From Opitutia bacterium (lineage in GTDB: Bacteria; Verrucomicrobiota; Verrucomicrobiia; Opitutales; Opitutaceae): a stretch of 64,000 nucleotides of DNA. The notes under the pieces are model-generated. The model ran no database searches. It was not told the origin of the DNA and worked only from the letters and a program-made list of their open reading frames with translations. How positions within the stretch are numbered: position 1 is the first letter of the stretch; the number at the start of each line of letters is the position of its first letter. Positions 18,410-27,160 of the stretch are shown in pieces. The position numbers and the translations under genes were made by a program. The DNA is taken from the NCBI GenBank assembly GCA_947474365.1, contig CANJIU010000006.1, positions 62,001 through 126,000 on the forward strand. Reading direction: 5' to 3'.

Positions 18410-18807
18410 TGAGTCTGCTCGCAAACAAACGCAGGAAGCGGCCCGAGTTGAACCTCGTTCCGCTGATCGATGTGCTCGTGATGTTGATCTTCTTTGCGTT
18501 CGTCACGATGCAGTTCAAGTCAGCCGCGACCCTGAACATCACGTTGCCCAAGGTGGAGACGGCGGGTAAAAACGAGTTCCGAGGTAACGTCACGATCTCG
18601 ATCGACAAGGACGGCACACTTTCGTTCAACGGCAAGGCGGTGAAGGACGCCGAACTTCCGGCGCTGCTGCAGCAGGTCAAAAATGTCGACAAGGACATTC
18701 CCGTGCTGATTCGGTCCGACGAAAAGGCGACGCTCGATCGCCTGACGTTTGTATGGGACGCCTGCCGCAAGGCGGGCTTGAACAAGCACAGCCTGCAGTC
18801 GCGCTGA
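18409..18807 (+). CDS. exbD: Biopolymer transport protein ExbD/TolR family
   Basis: The open frame runs further upstream, but the ATG at 18409 overlaps the exbB stop by one base and gives a 132-residue product with the correct start, MSLLANKRRKRPELNLVPLIDVLVMLI. The single membrane helix at about 17-38 carries the essential Asp of the ExbD/TolR family (PLIDVLVMLIFF). The rest is a periplasmic domain ending in LDRLTFVWDACRKAG. It should assemble with ExbB in the energising complex. The gene ends 27 bp before the convergent DUF1501 gene. Confidence 0.9.
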   Translation: MSLLANKRRKRPELNLVPLIDVLVMLIFFAFVTMQFKSAATLNITLPKVETAGKNEFRGNVTISIDKDGTLSFNGKAVKDAELPALLQQVKNVDKDIPVLIRSDEKATLDRLTFVWDACRKAGLNKHSLQSR

Positions 18808-18834
18808 TCCGACCGGATCCGGCAGACCTGCGCG

Positions 18835-20319
18835 CTATGCGATCAGCTTGGTCACGACCTTGCCGGCAAGATCGGTCAGACGGAAATCGCGGCCTTGGAA
18901 ACGATAGGTCAGTTTCGTGTGCTCGATGCCGAACAGGTGCAGAATCGTCGCGTGCAGGTCGTTCACGTGAATCGGGTCCTTCACGATGCTCCAGCCGATG
19001 TCGTCTGTCTCGCCGATCACCTGGCCGCCTTTCACTCCGCCGCCGGCCATCCAGAGGCTGAACGCAAACGGATGATGATCGCGTCCCGTGACGGCCTGAT
19101 ACCCAACGCGGTTTTCCCCCAGTGGCGTGCGCCCAAATTCTGATCCCCAAACGACGAGGGTCTCGTCGAGCAGACCGCGTTGCTTGAGGTCCTTCAGCAG
19201 CGCCGCGATCGGCTGGTCCGCCATCTGGCTATTGAAACCCAGTTCGCGCTCGAGGTTGCTGTGATGATCCCACGAGGCATGGAAGATGTTCACGAACCGG
19301 ACTCCGCGCTCCACGAGCCGGCGCGCGAGCAGGCAATTGGTTGAAAACGTTCTGAATTGTCCCGGACCGCCGCCGCGATTCGAGCCCTTCGCGTCGGGTT
19401 CGACGCGATCAACTCCGTAGGCCTCAAGCGTGGCCTTGGACTCGCCCTTCAAATCGGTGAGTTCCGGCGCCGCCGTCTGCATGCGGAAGGCCAGTTCGTA
19501 GGCGGCGATGCGGCTCGCGATTTCGGGATCGCGGACCTGCTGGTGACGCAGCTTGTTCAGGTCGGTGATCGCATCGAGCCCGTAGTGCTGCATCTGTTCG
19601 CTGATGCCGGGCGGATTGCTGAGGTTGAGCACGGGGTCACCCTGATTGCGAAACAGCACGCCAGCGTAATCTGAGGGCAAAAACCCGCTCGACCAGAGCG
19701 AGGCGCCGCCGCTGGTGCCGCGGCCCGCTGTGAGCACGACGTAGCCGGGCAGGTTCTTCGACTCGCTGCCGAGTCCGTAATTCAGCCACGCTCCCATCGA
19801 CGGCCGGTCAAACATCGCCGAGCCGCACTGCATCATCAGCTGGCCGGGATGATGGTTGAATTGGTCCGTGTGCATCGAGCGGATGAGCGCGATGTCGTCG
19901 GCGCAGGAACCGATGTGGGGGAGAAGGTCCGAAAACTCGGTGCCGCACTTGCCGTGTCGGGTGAATTTCCGCGGCGATCCCATCAGCCGGGCGCCATCTT
20001 TTTGGATGAACGCGAACCGCACCTTCTCGAGCATCGAATCGGGCAGCTTCTGGCCGTTCATCTCGTTGAGCTTCGGCTTGGGGTCAAAGAGATCCATCTG
20101 GCTCGGCGCGCCCTCCATGTAGATGAAGATGCAGTTCTTCGCCTTTGGCGCGAAGTGCGGACCGGTTGTGACGCGGGCGGACGCGGCACTGCCGGTCGCC
20201 TCTGCCGCGAGCAGGCCGTCGGCTTTGAAGAGCGACGCCAGCGCGAGAGAGCCGAGGCCGCTCGCGCTCGTGGCCAGGAAGTCCCGTCGGGTGAGTTTGA
20301 TGATGTCGTCGGGGCTCAT
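18835..20319 (-). CDS. DUF1501 family exported protein (alkaline-phosphatase-like fold)
   Basis: The 494-residue protein begins with a twin-arginine signal (LTRRDFLATSASGLGSLALAS), pointing to Tat export of a folded, probably metal-containing protein. The body carries DUF1501 hallmarks such as NCIFIYMEGAPSQMDLFDPKP, MQCGSAMFDRPSMGAWLNYGLG, HASWDHHSNLE and WGSEFGRTPLG. These proteins are related to sulfatases and phosphatases, but their reaction has not been established. It is 18 bp downstream of the PSD1 gene, the standard pairing in planctomycetes and verrucomicrobia, so the two very probably act together. Confidence 0.92.
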   Translation of the reverse strand: MSPDDIIKLTRRDFLATSASGLGSLALASLFKADGLLAAEATGSAASARVTTGPHFAPKAKNCIFIYMEGAPSQMDLFDPKPKLNEMNGQKLPDSMLEKVRFAFIQKDGARLMGSPRKFTRHGKCGTEFSDLLPHIGSCADDIALIRSMHTDQFNHHPGQLMMQCGSAMFDRPSMGAWLNYGLGSESKNLPGYVVLTAGRGTSGGASLWSSGFLPSDYAGVLFRNQGDPVLNLSNPPGISEQMQHYGLDAITDLNKLRHQQVRDPEIASRIAAYELAFRMQTAAPELTDLKGESKATLEAYGVDRVEPDAKGSNRGGGPGQFRTFSTNCLLARRLVERGVRFVNIFHASWDHHSNLERELGFNSQMADQPIAALLKDLKQRGLLDETLVVWGSEFGRTPLGENRVGYQAVTGRDHHPFAFSLWMAGGGVKGGQVIGETDDIGWSIVKDPIHVNDLHATILHLFGIEHTKLTYRFQGRDFRLTDLAGKVVTKLIA

Positions 20320-20337
20320 GAAGGGGAAACGCGGTGC

Positions 20338-23300
20338 TCAGTCGCGTGTGATGAACTCGTCGAGATTCATGATCGTCCGCACGGTGGCGACGAGGCTCGC
20401 CTCCGACACGGGCTCGGCCGGCAGCGCGACATCGCCTGCCACCCCGAGGATCGCGTGGGCGCTGGGCGGCTGAGATCGTGTTGCTTCCGTCTGTTGAACG
20501 TAGAGTTCGCGGAGCCGCGCAAGCTCTGCAGCGGAGGGAGGGCGAGACAGGCAAGTTTCGAATGCGCGTTCCAGGCGGGTGTCGACCGTGGGTTCCGCCA
20601 TCAGGCGTTTTGCCAGAGTGCGAGCGCACTCGAAGAAAACCGGATCGTTCCACAGCGTCAGGGCCTGCAGCGGAGTATTGGAACGTTCGCGCCGCGTGCA
20701 CGTCGTGGTCGCGTTGGGGGCGTCGAACGTCATCAGCATGGGGTAGGGGACCGTCCGCTGAAAAAAGATGTACATGCCGCGGCGATAACGCTCGGGGCCT
20801 TCGCTTTCCTTCCAGGTGACTTTGTTGGCGTAGCCGAGGGCGGCGATGTCTGCAGGCAATTGCGGGCGAATGCTCGGCCCGCCGATTTTGGGCGTGAGGA
20901 GGCCGCTCGCCGCCAGATGGGTGTCGCGTACGATTTCCGCCTCAAGCCGGAGCCGGTTCTGGCGGGCGAGCAGGATGTTCATGGGATCGACGTCGATGAG
21001 ATCGGCGCGGTAATCCGACGACTCGCGATACGTCGCCGACGTGACGATCAGCTGCAGCAGCTTTTTCCGGCTCCAGCCGAGGCGTGGAAATTCGGTGGCG
21101 AGCCAGTCGAGCAATTCGGGATGTGACGGCGTTTCGCCCTGCGTGCCGAAGTTGTTCACGCTCGCCACCAATCCGCGGCCAAAGAGGTTTTTCCAGATGT
21201 GGTTCACCGTGACGCGGGCCGTCAGCGGATTCGCTCCGTCAACCAGCCATCGGGCGAGATCCAGGCGGTCCGGCTTCCCAGTTCGTGCCTTGAAGGCGTG
21301 CAGTGCCTGGGGTGTCGCCGGCTCGACCCGCAGCCCGGGCCGCAGGAAATCTCCGCGGACATGCACGTGGGTTTCGCGCGGTGCGCCGCGCTCGGCGAGC
21401 ACGGCGGCTTTCGTTTCAGGATACGTGGGCTCTTTCTTCGCGTGAGCCTCGAGTGGCAGCCGGAGCTTTTTTGCCTGCGGATCCACTTCGTCGCGGAAGT
21501 AGGCGTTCAGGCTGGCGCGATGCGCGTCCGTGCGTCGTTCGGCGGGCGTTTGCCACGCGACGGCGACACCGTCGTCAACGAGCGTTGCCTTCAGCGGCGT
21601 GGGTGACGCGGAGGCGGAAAGCCGGAAGCGCAGAATCGTTTGTTGGTTGCCGAATTGCTGCTCGAGGATGAAGCGCACTTTGTCGCCGGCGCTCAGCGCG
21701 AGCGGTTCGGCACATTCGAAAACCGCCACGTGCCGACGCTTTGCCTGCGGCGAAATCGCCCAGCCTGTTTTCGGGTCATCGTCGATCGCATCGTCCACCG
21801 CGAACTCTTTCTGGGAGAAGTCAGCCGAGGCCTTCCTGAGTGCCACCGTTCGAGGCGCCGCACCGTTCGCGGATGTGATCGTCACCTTGAAATCCGTGAG
21901 CACGAAATTGCCGTTGCCCGAGCGGCCCGGACCGGCGTTGCCCTTGCCGCCGGGCAGAACTTCGAGGCGGAATCCCGTGACTTTTCCTGGCGCAACCGTC
22001 GCTTCCACCGCGTAGGTTTCCGTCAATGGACTCATGCCCGACGCCGTGATTGCGTGGTCCGTCCCGATTTTCAGCGTGGTGCCTTCCGCTGCCGCGGCGG
22101 TCGCAGGAGAAACCGCGTTCCAGACCGCGAGGTCCACCGTGCCGGTTTTTTCCCATTCCGCCAGTTTGGCGGGCAGCGCATCACGCAGGTACGTGTCGTA
22201 GCTCGCTTGGAGAGGAGCACGCTTCGCCTCCCATTTTCCCTTGGCGGATTCGTAGGCGGCGAGCTCGCTGGCAGTCGGTGCGGGCAGGTCGGTGTCGTCG
22301 GCGTTGTTGAAAAAGGCGAACAGTTGGTAGAATTCGCGCTGTGTCAGCGGATCGTATTTATGCGAATGGCACTCGGCGCAGCCGACCGTCAGTCCGAGCC
22401 AGACGGCGCCGGTTGTGTCCACCCGATCGACCACGGCCTTGTTGCGGAACTCCTCCTGATCGACGCCACCCTCGCGGTTCAGCAGGGTCTGCCGGTGGAA
22501 ACCGGTCGCGATCGTCTGCGCGCGCGTGGCGTTGGGCAGGAGATCGCCGGCCAGTTGTTCGATCGTAAACTGATCGAACGGCAGGTCTCGGTTGATCGCG
22601 TCGATCACCCAGTCGCGATAGAGGTAGGCAAAGGGCCGGGGCGAGTCCTTCTCATAGCCGTCGCTGTCTGCATAGCGGGCGAGATCGAGCCAGTGGCGCC
22701 CCCAGCGCTCGCCGAAGTGCGGCGAGGCCAGCAGGCGATCGACCAGTCGTTCATACGCATCCGACCTTTGATCGGAGAGAAAGGTGCGGACCTCGTCGGC
22801 GGACGGCGGCAGCCCGAGCAGGTCGAAACTGAGCCGGCGAATCAGCGTGGCGCGGTTCGCTTCCGCGGAGGGAGCAATTTTCTGCGCTTCCAGACGCGCG
22901 AGAACGAAGCGGTCGATGGCGTTGCGTGGCCACACAGTATTGGCGGGTTTTGGGGGTTCGGTCCGAACCGGTGGGTGAAACGCCCAATGTTTGCTCTGGG
23001 TGCTGGTGACGTCGTCCGCGTCGTCGGGCCAGGCTGCGCCTTCGTCAATCCATGCCTTGAAAAGAGCCACCTGTGCGGACGTCAGGGGCTTGCCCTCTTT
23101 CTCCGGCGGCATGATCGCGTCGGGTTCACCGCCGGAAATGTGAGAGAAGAGCGGACTTTTCGCGCTGTCCTTGGGGACGATCACCGCGCCGGCATCGCCC
23201 CCCTGGAGGGCGCTGAATTTTCGATCGAGACGCAGGCCGCTCTTCTGTTTGTCCGGCCCGTGGCACGAGTAACAGCGGTCCGCGAGGAGTGGCTTGATTT

Positions 23301-23388
23301 CACGCGCGAAATCAACCGCGGCGGGCGAGGCGGCCGCCGAGAGCGTAAACGCGATCAGGATCGCCGGGGAATTTCGAAGGGACGCCAT
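20338..23388 (-). CDS. PSD1 and planctomycete cytochrome C domain-containing protein (DUF1549, DUF1553)
   Basis: The 1016-residue product has a signal peptide and a haem c site CxxCH at Cys39-Cys42-His43 (RCYSCHGPDKQKSG). DUF1549 follows (WPRNAIDRFVLARLE, HFGERWGRHWLDLARYADSDG), then a region of about 200 residues between 450 and 650 that is a likely carbohydrate-binding or beta-sandwich insertion, then DUF1553 (RVTVNHIWKNLFGRGLVASVNNFG). A second haem-like motif GCAECHSHKYDPLTQ lies in the DUF1549 part, at about residues 333-338. The protein is periplasmic or cell-surface and probably redox-active. It precedes the DUF1501 gene and lies downstream of the TBDR, PQQ dehydrogenase and ceramidase-like genes. 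Confidence 0.93.
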   Translation of the reverse strand: MASLRNSPAILIAFTLSAAASPAAVDFAREIKPLLADRCYSCHGPDKQKSGLRLDRKFSALQGGDAGAVIVPKDSAKSPLFSHISGGEPDAIMPPEKEGKPLTSAQVALFKAWIDEGAAWPDDADDVTSTQSKHWAFHPPVRTEPPKPANTVWPRNAIDRFVLARLEAQKIAPSAEANRATLIRRLSFDLLGLPPSADEVRTFLSDQRSDAYERLVDRLLASPHFGERWGRHWLDLARYADSDGYEKDSPRPFAYLYRDWVIDAINRDLPFDQFTIEQLAGDLLPNATRAQTIATGFHRQTLLNREGGVDQEEFRNKAVVDRVDTTGAVWLGLTVGCAECHSHKYDPLTQREFYQLFAFFNNADDTDLPAPTASELAAYESAKGKWEAKRAPLQASYDTYLRDALPAKLAEWEKTGTVDLAVWNAVSPATAAAAEGTTLKIGTDHAITASGMSPLTETYAVEATVAPGKVTGFRLEVLPGGKGNAGPGRSGNGNFVLTDFKVTITSANGAAPRTVALRKASADFSQKEFAVDDAIDDDPKTGWAISPQAKRRHVAVFECAEPLALSAGDKVRFILEQQFGNQQTILRFRLSASASPTPLKATLVDDGVAVAWQTPAERRTDAHRASLNAYFRDEVDPQAKKLRLPLEAHAKKEPTYPETKAAVLAERGAPRETHVHVRGDFLRPGLRVEPATPQALHAFKARTGKPDRLDLARWLVDGANPLTARVTVNHIWKNLFGRGLVASVNNFGTQGETPSHPELLDWLATEFPRLGWSRKKLLQLIVTSATYRESSDYRADLIDVDPMNILLARQNRLRLEAEIVRDTHLAASGLLTPKIGGPSIRPQLPADIAALGYANKVTWKESEGPERYRRGMYIFFQRTVPYPMLMTFDAPNATTTCTRRERSNTPLQALTLWNDPVFFECARTLAKRLMAEPTVDTRLERAFETCLSRPPSAAELARLRELYVQQTEATRSQPPSAHAILGVAGDVALPAEPVSEASLVATVRTIMNLDEFITRD

Positions 23389-23496
23389 GACGAGGGGGGG
23401 AGCTATCGCTGCAGAGCGGTGGCCACTATCCGGTCGGAGCGACGGAGGGGTGTCAAAGGTGCAATCACGGGTTCGTTCAAGGATGCGCGGAATCGC

Positions 23497-24783
23497 TCAG
23501 TTCCGTGGCACGCCTTGGAGAAAAGCCATCACGCCCTCGGTGAAGTCCTGTTCAACCTTCTCCGAGAATGGCGTCGTGCGCGGCTCGTAGCCGCCCTCAC
23601 GAAAGGCCTGCGCGGTCGGCAGATATCCGATCCAGCCGTTGGTGTAGCCGAAATAGAAATTGTGGCGAAACGGAGAGTCGGCCCGAACCTTCAGAGCGAT
23701 TTCACAAAAAAGTTCGACCGGACTCGCCCACAACACCGCGTCGTTGATGCGCAGAACGCGGACGGGAATCCGCACCAAGTCGACTCCTGTCGGACTCTTC
23801 GCTCCGTAGGCCTTCAATTCGTCCGACCAGCCCAGTCCTTCGCGCCGCGGAGTTTCGATCCACGTTTCGCCGAGCCAGAGCTTCACATCACTGGCGCCGG
23901 GGCCGAGGTTGCGGTTGGCCTCGATGATCTTGTCACCGAGCAGCACGCGAAATTCACCGAGATGCGCTCTCGGCAGATCGAGTACGGTGTAGATGGGCGC
24001 GAGGTTGCCGGCGGCGCCGTTGATGTAGAGCATCGGGGCGCCGGTTTTCTCCTCAACGTAATTGCTGACGACACCCGGGCCATCAGCGCTGACCTGCAGC
24101 ATGGAGCCGGCGAGCACGGTGCCGTGCATCGCGTAATTGCCGATTAAGCCAATCAGCGAACCGTCGGGGCGTTCGAGCCGGATGAGACCGATTTGCCGAT
24201 CGGTCGGACCGTCGGGGTTGAGGCCAAGGGAAACCTTGCCATCGGCGTCACGGGCGCGGCGGTTGATGTTGGCGCGGGAGAAACCCGTGCCGATCGCGAG
24301 GCGGGCCGGCGCAAGTTTCGCCCTTGCGTCGCGAATGCCGCTCACGAGCGTGGACTTGACGAACTCACCGTACTCGCGGTCCCACGGATGGTCGGAGCGC
24401 CCCTTCAGCAAAATGTCATACATTCCGGGCGGACCGACCTCGGGCGCGGAGTGGGTGTGGGTGACGGTCCACCAAACCTGACGTGACTCGATGCCGAATT
24501 CCTTTTTCAGCGTGGCGGTGACGTCGTCGTAGACGGTGGGGGAAAACAGGCACAGGTCAGAGGCGATAAGAAACACCTGGGTGTTCCCGTCGTCGATGGC
24601 CGCGATGTGGTGAAAAATCGGATCGTGAACGCCGGTGGATTTGCGGGCGCCGTAGCCCATGAGCCATTGCGGCGTCTTGGGGGTGATGTCGACCTTGACG
24701 ACCGCGGCGCGAAATTCGGCGCGGACGGCGGCGAGGGAAAATGCGAAGATCCAGAAAAGGACGAGGCGACGAAGAAGGGGCAT
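23497..24783 (-). CDS. Neutral/alkaline ceramidase-like exported protein
   Basis: The ATG at 24783 gives a 428-residue protein with signal peptide LLRRLVLFWIFAFSLAAVRA; the frame upstream of it is not used. Family motifs are AAVVKVDITPKTPQWLMGYGARKS, the zinc-site-like THTHSAPEVGPPGMY, and NINRRARD. The domain is the ceramidase N-terminal part (PF04734 type). The protein is short compared with full neutral ceramidases of about 650-750 residues, so it lacks the C-terminal Ig-like domain. In planctomycetes and verrucomicrobia these short forms are common and their true substrate is unknown. It lies between the PQQ dehydrogenase gene (120 bp) and the PSD1 gene (109 bp), on the same strand. Confidence 0.87.
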   Translation of the reverse strand: MPLLRRLVLFWIFAFSLAAVRAEFRAAVVKVDITPKTPQWLMGYGARKSTGVHDPIFHHIAAIDDGNTQVFLIASDLCLFSPTVYDDVTATLKKEFGIESRQVWWTVTHTHSAPEVGPPGMYDILLKGRSDHPWDREYGEFVKSTLVSGIRDARAKLAPARLAIGTGFSRANINRRARDADGKVSLGLNPDGPTDRQIGLIRLERPDGSLIGLIGNYAMHGTVLAGSMLQVSADGPGVVSNYVEEKTGAPMLYINGAAGNLAPIYTVLDLPRAHLGEFRVLLGDKIIEANRNLGPGASDVKLWLGETWIETPRREGLGWSDELKAYGAKSPTGVDLVRIPVRVLRINDAVLWASPVELFCEIALKVRADSPFRHNFYFGYTNGWIGYLPTAQAFREGGYEPRTTPFSEKVEQDFTEGVMAFLQGVPRN

Positions 24784-24902
24784 GGGGAACGGCTGCGAGT
24801 CGCAGGATGGGAACAGCGTCACCGGGTGCAAGGATCCGTCGTTCCACCACCGACAATCGGTGAAAATTCGGATGAGGCGTCCTCGTCGGACGGACGGACG
24901 AA

Positions 24903-27140
24903 TCACTTGTTTCGATCCGAGGCGTCGGCCGGCAGGGCGAAGGCCACGTACGCGTCGTCCGATTTCGTGCCGAGTTTGCCGCCGCCGCAGGCGATCACGA
25001 GGTATTGCCGCCCGTGGACCAGGTAGGTGGTGGGTGTGGCGTAACCTGCCGCCGGCAGTTTCGCGCTCCAGAGAATTTTTCCGGACCCGCGATCAAACGC
25101 CCGAATCTTTTCGTCGCTGGTCGCGGCGATGAAAATCAATCCGCTAGCGGTAACTACGGGACCGCCGTAGTTGTCCGTGCCGGTCGCGGCGAGGCCCTGT
25201 GCGGCGAGTTCGGGATATTCCCCCAGCGGCACCCGCCAGCGATATTCCCCAGTGTTGAGATCGATGGCGTTGAGCGTGCCCCAAGGCGGTTTGACATTCG
25301 GGTAGCCGTCGTCGTCCAGCCAGCGACCGCCGCCGGCGCGGACGAAGGGCACATCGTAGTAGCTTGGTGGAGCCGACGCATCGTTCGCGCTCGAGGGAGC
25401 GATTGGCGTCGCGATTTTGGCGGAGCGCGGTCGGGCGACGTCATGGAGATAGTCGGCAAGTTGGTTTCTATGGGCCTCGGGCAGGAAGGAAAACGCCGGC
25501 ATGGCGCCGCGGCCCTCGGCGATTCGAACGAGGGTGTCGGCGCGCGAGAGCCGCGCGGCGAGCGCGGTCAAAGCGGGGATGTTTTGTGGGGCGTTGCCGG
25601 AGCGATCGAGTCCGTGGCATCCGGCGCAGTAAAGGGTGTAGGTGTTGCGCCCCAGTTCGCTGGTAGAGCCCACCGCCTTGCGTTCCACCACCGGCAGGGT
25701 CCAGGCCATGTCGCTCGCGTTGACGTACATGATGCCGGCTGGATCGACCGCGGCACCGCCCCATTCGGCGCCGCCGTCCAGCCCTGGAGCGATCAGCGTG
25801 CCTTCTCGGCTGAGAGGTTGGAACGGCACCGCCATCTTCAAGCGTGCAAATTGCTCGAGTGCCTTCCGATGCGCCGCCGGCGTGCGGGTCGTAAGGTCGG
25901 CGTGCGAAACGGTCTGCCGCGCAAATGGCGCGGGCTTCGTCGGCACAGGTTGCGTTGGCCAAACGACTTCGCCGGGAAGATCCGAGGACGGCACCGGGAC
26001 TTCCTCGATGGGGAAAAGCGGCTCGCCGGTCTCTCGATGGAACACAAACACGTGGCCGGATTTTGTCACCTGGGCGACTGCAGGAATTTCTTTTCCGTCG
26101 CGGCGGAGGGTGAGCAGATTCGGCGGCGCCGGGAGATCGCGATCCCAGATGTCGTGATGCGTGATTTGAAAATGCCACTTCCGCTGGCCGGTGCGCACAT
26201 CGAGGCAAAGAAGCGTGTTGCCAAACAGATTTTGCCCAACGCGATTGCCGGCCCAAAAATCATACGTGGGTGATCCCGTCGGGACAAAAAGGAGTCCGCG
26301 TTGCGCATCGAGCGCCATCCCAGCCCAGCAATTCGTGCCGCCGGCGTATTTCCACGCGTCAGGAGGCCAGGTTTCGTAGCCGAATTCCCCCGGATGGGGA
26401 ATCGTGCGAAAGGTCCAAACGACGCGGCCCGTCCGGACGTCGAAGGCCCGCACATGACCCGGTGCGGAGGGACCCGGGCCTTCGTTGGTCCGGATGGGGA
26501 GGATGTAGAGATCCTCGAAGACCGAACCCGGCGTCGTCGACGAATGAAGCGACATCTTGGTCGGGTCGCGATCGAGCCCGAGATTGAAATCAACCCGACC
26601 GGCGTCGCCAAACGTCGGGATGGGCTTCCCCGTGTCCGGATCGATCGCGAAGAGAAAATGGCCGGCTGAATGCAGCAGACGGCGTTCGCGCCCGTTCGTC
26701 CAGTGGGCTACGCCCCGGCTGCGATTGGTGGTGAGTTCCGATTTCGGACGATTGTCTCCACGCGCCGTCGCGACCGTCACGGGATCAAATTTCCATCGCT
26801 CTTTCCCGGTGGTGGCGTCGAGCGCGATCAATGTTGCTCCGGGAAGGGTTGCATAGATCACGCCACCAATCACGAGCGGGCTGCATTCAATCTCGCTTCG
26901 TTCTCCCGGTCGGATGGCGCCGGCGCGATACGTCCACGCAACGGTGAGTTCGCGCACGTTGGCGATGTTGATTTGTGCAAGGGTCGAGTAGTGGCTCCGT
27001 GCCTCGTCGCCGAGATAGGCCGGCCAGTCGGCCGCAGGTTGGGCCGGCGCCGCGATCGCCAGCAACGCGACGCCAAGCGGGGCGCTCCACCGGGGGATCG
27101 TAGGAACGCCGCAACTCTGCGCCTCTGCGGGGTTGAGCAT
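24903..27140 (-). CDS. PQQ-dependent membrane-type dehydrogenase with inserted cytochrome c
   Basis: The chosen ATG at 27140 gives 745 residues; the open frame extends upstream into the TBDR coding region and was cut there. Residues 33-480 form a PQQ propeller of the glucose-dehydrogenase type (WPAYLGDEARSHYSTLAQINI, TNRSRGVAHW, QITHHDIWDRDLPAPPNL). A haem c motif, Cys505-x-x-Cys508-His509 in YCAGCHGLDRSG, sits in a cytochrome-like insertion of about 80 residues. The propeller then resumes to the C-terminus (GTDNYGGPVVTASGLIFIAAT). It should oxidise a sugar or alcohol in the periplasm and pass electrons through its own haem. The start is 20 bp from the TBDR stop, so the two probably form one operon. 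Confidence 0.9.
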   Translation of the reverse strand: MLNPAEAQSCGVPTIPRWSAPLGVALLAIAAPAQPAADWPAYLGDEARSHYSTLAQINIANVRELTVAWTYRAGAIRPGERSEIECSPLVIGGVIYATLPGATLIALDATTGKERWKFDPVTVATARGDNRPKSELTTNRSRGVAHWTNGRERRLLHSAGHFLFAIDPDTGKPIPTFGDAGRVDFNLGLDRDPTKMSLHSSTTPGSVFEDLYILPIRTNEGPGPSAPGHVRAFDVRTGRVVWTFRTIPHPGEFGYETWPPDAWKYAGGTNCWAGMALDAQRGLLFVPTGSPTYDFWAGNRVGQNLFGNTLLCLDVRTGQRKWHFQITHHDIWDRDLPAPPNLLTLRRDGKEIPAVAQVTKSGHVFVFHRETGEPLFPIEEVPVPSSDLPGEVVWPTQPVPTKPAPFARQTVSHADLTTRTPAAHRKALEQFARLKMAVPFQPLSREGTLIAPGLDGGAEWGGAAVDPAGIMYVNASDMAWTLPVVERKAVGSTSELGRNTYTLYCAGCHGLDRSGNAPQNIPALTALAARLSRADTLVRIAEGRGAMPAFSFLPEAHRNQLADYLHDVARPRSAKIATPIAPSSANDASAPPSYYDVPFVRAGGGRWLDDDGYPNVKPPWGTLNAIDLNTGEYRWRVPLGEYPELAAQGLAATGTDNYGGPVVTASGLIFIAATSDEKIRAFDRGSGKILWSAKLPAAGYATPTTYLVHGRQYLVIACGGGKLGTKSDDAYVAFALPADASDRNK

Positions 27141-27160
27141 GTCTTGGTCTCGAATCGGAA

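Noticed and set aside
18806..18819. Short gatccg/cggatc stem between exbD and the DUF1501 gene
   Set aside because: Six-bp stem, two-base loop and no T-tract; chance occurrence is likely.
25005..26273. 422-residue open frame opposite the PQQ dehydrogenase gene
   Set aside because: Antisense shadow; the opposite strand has PQQ and haem motifs.
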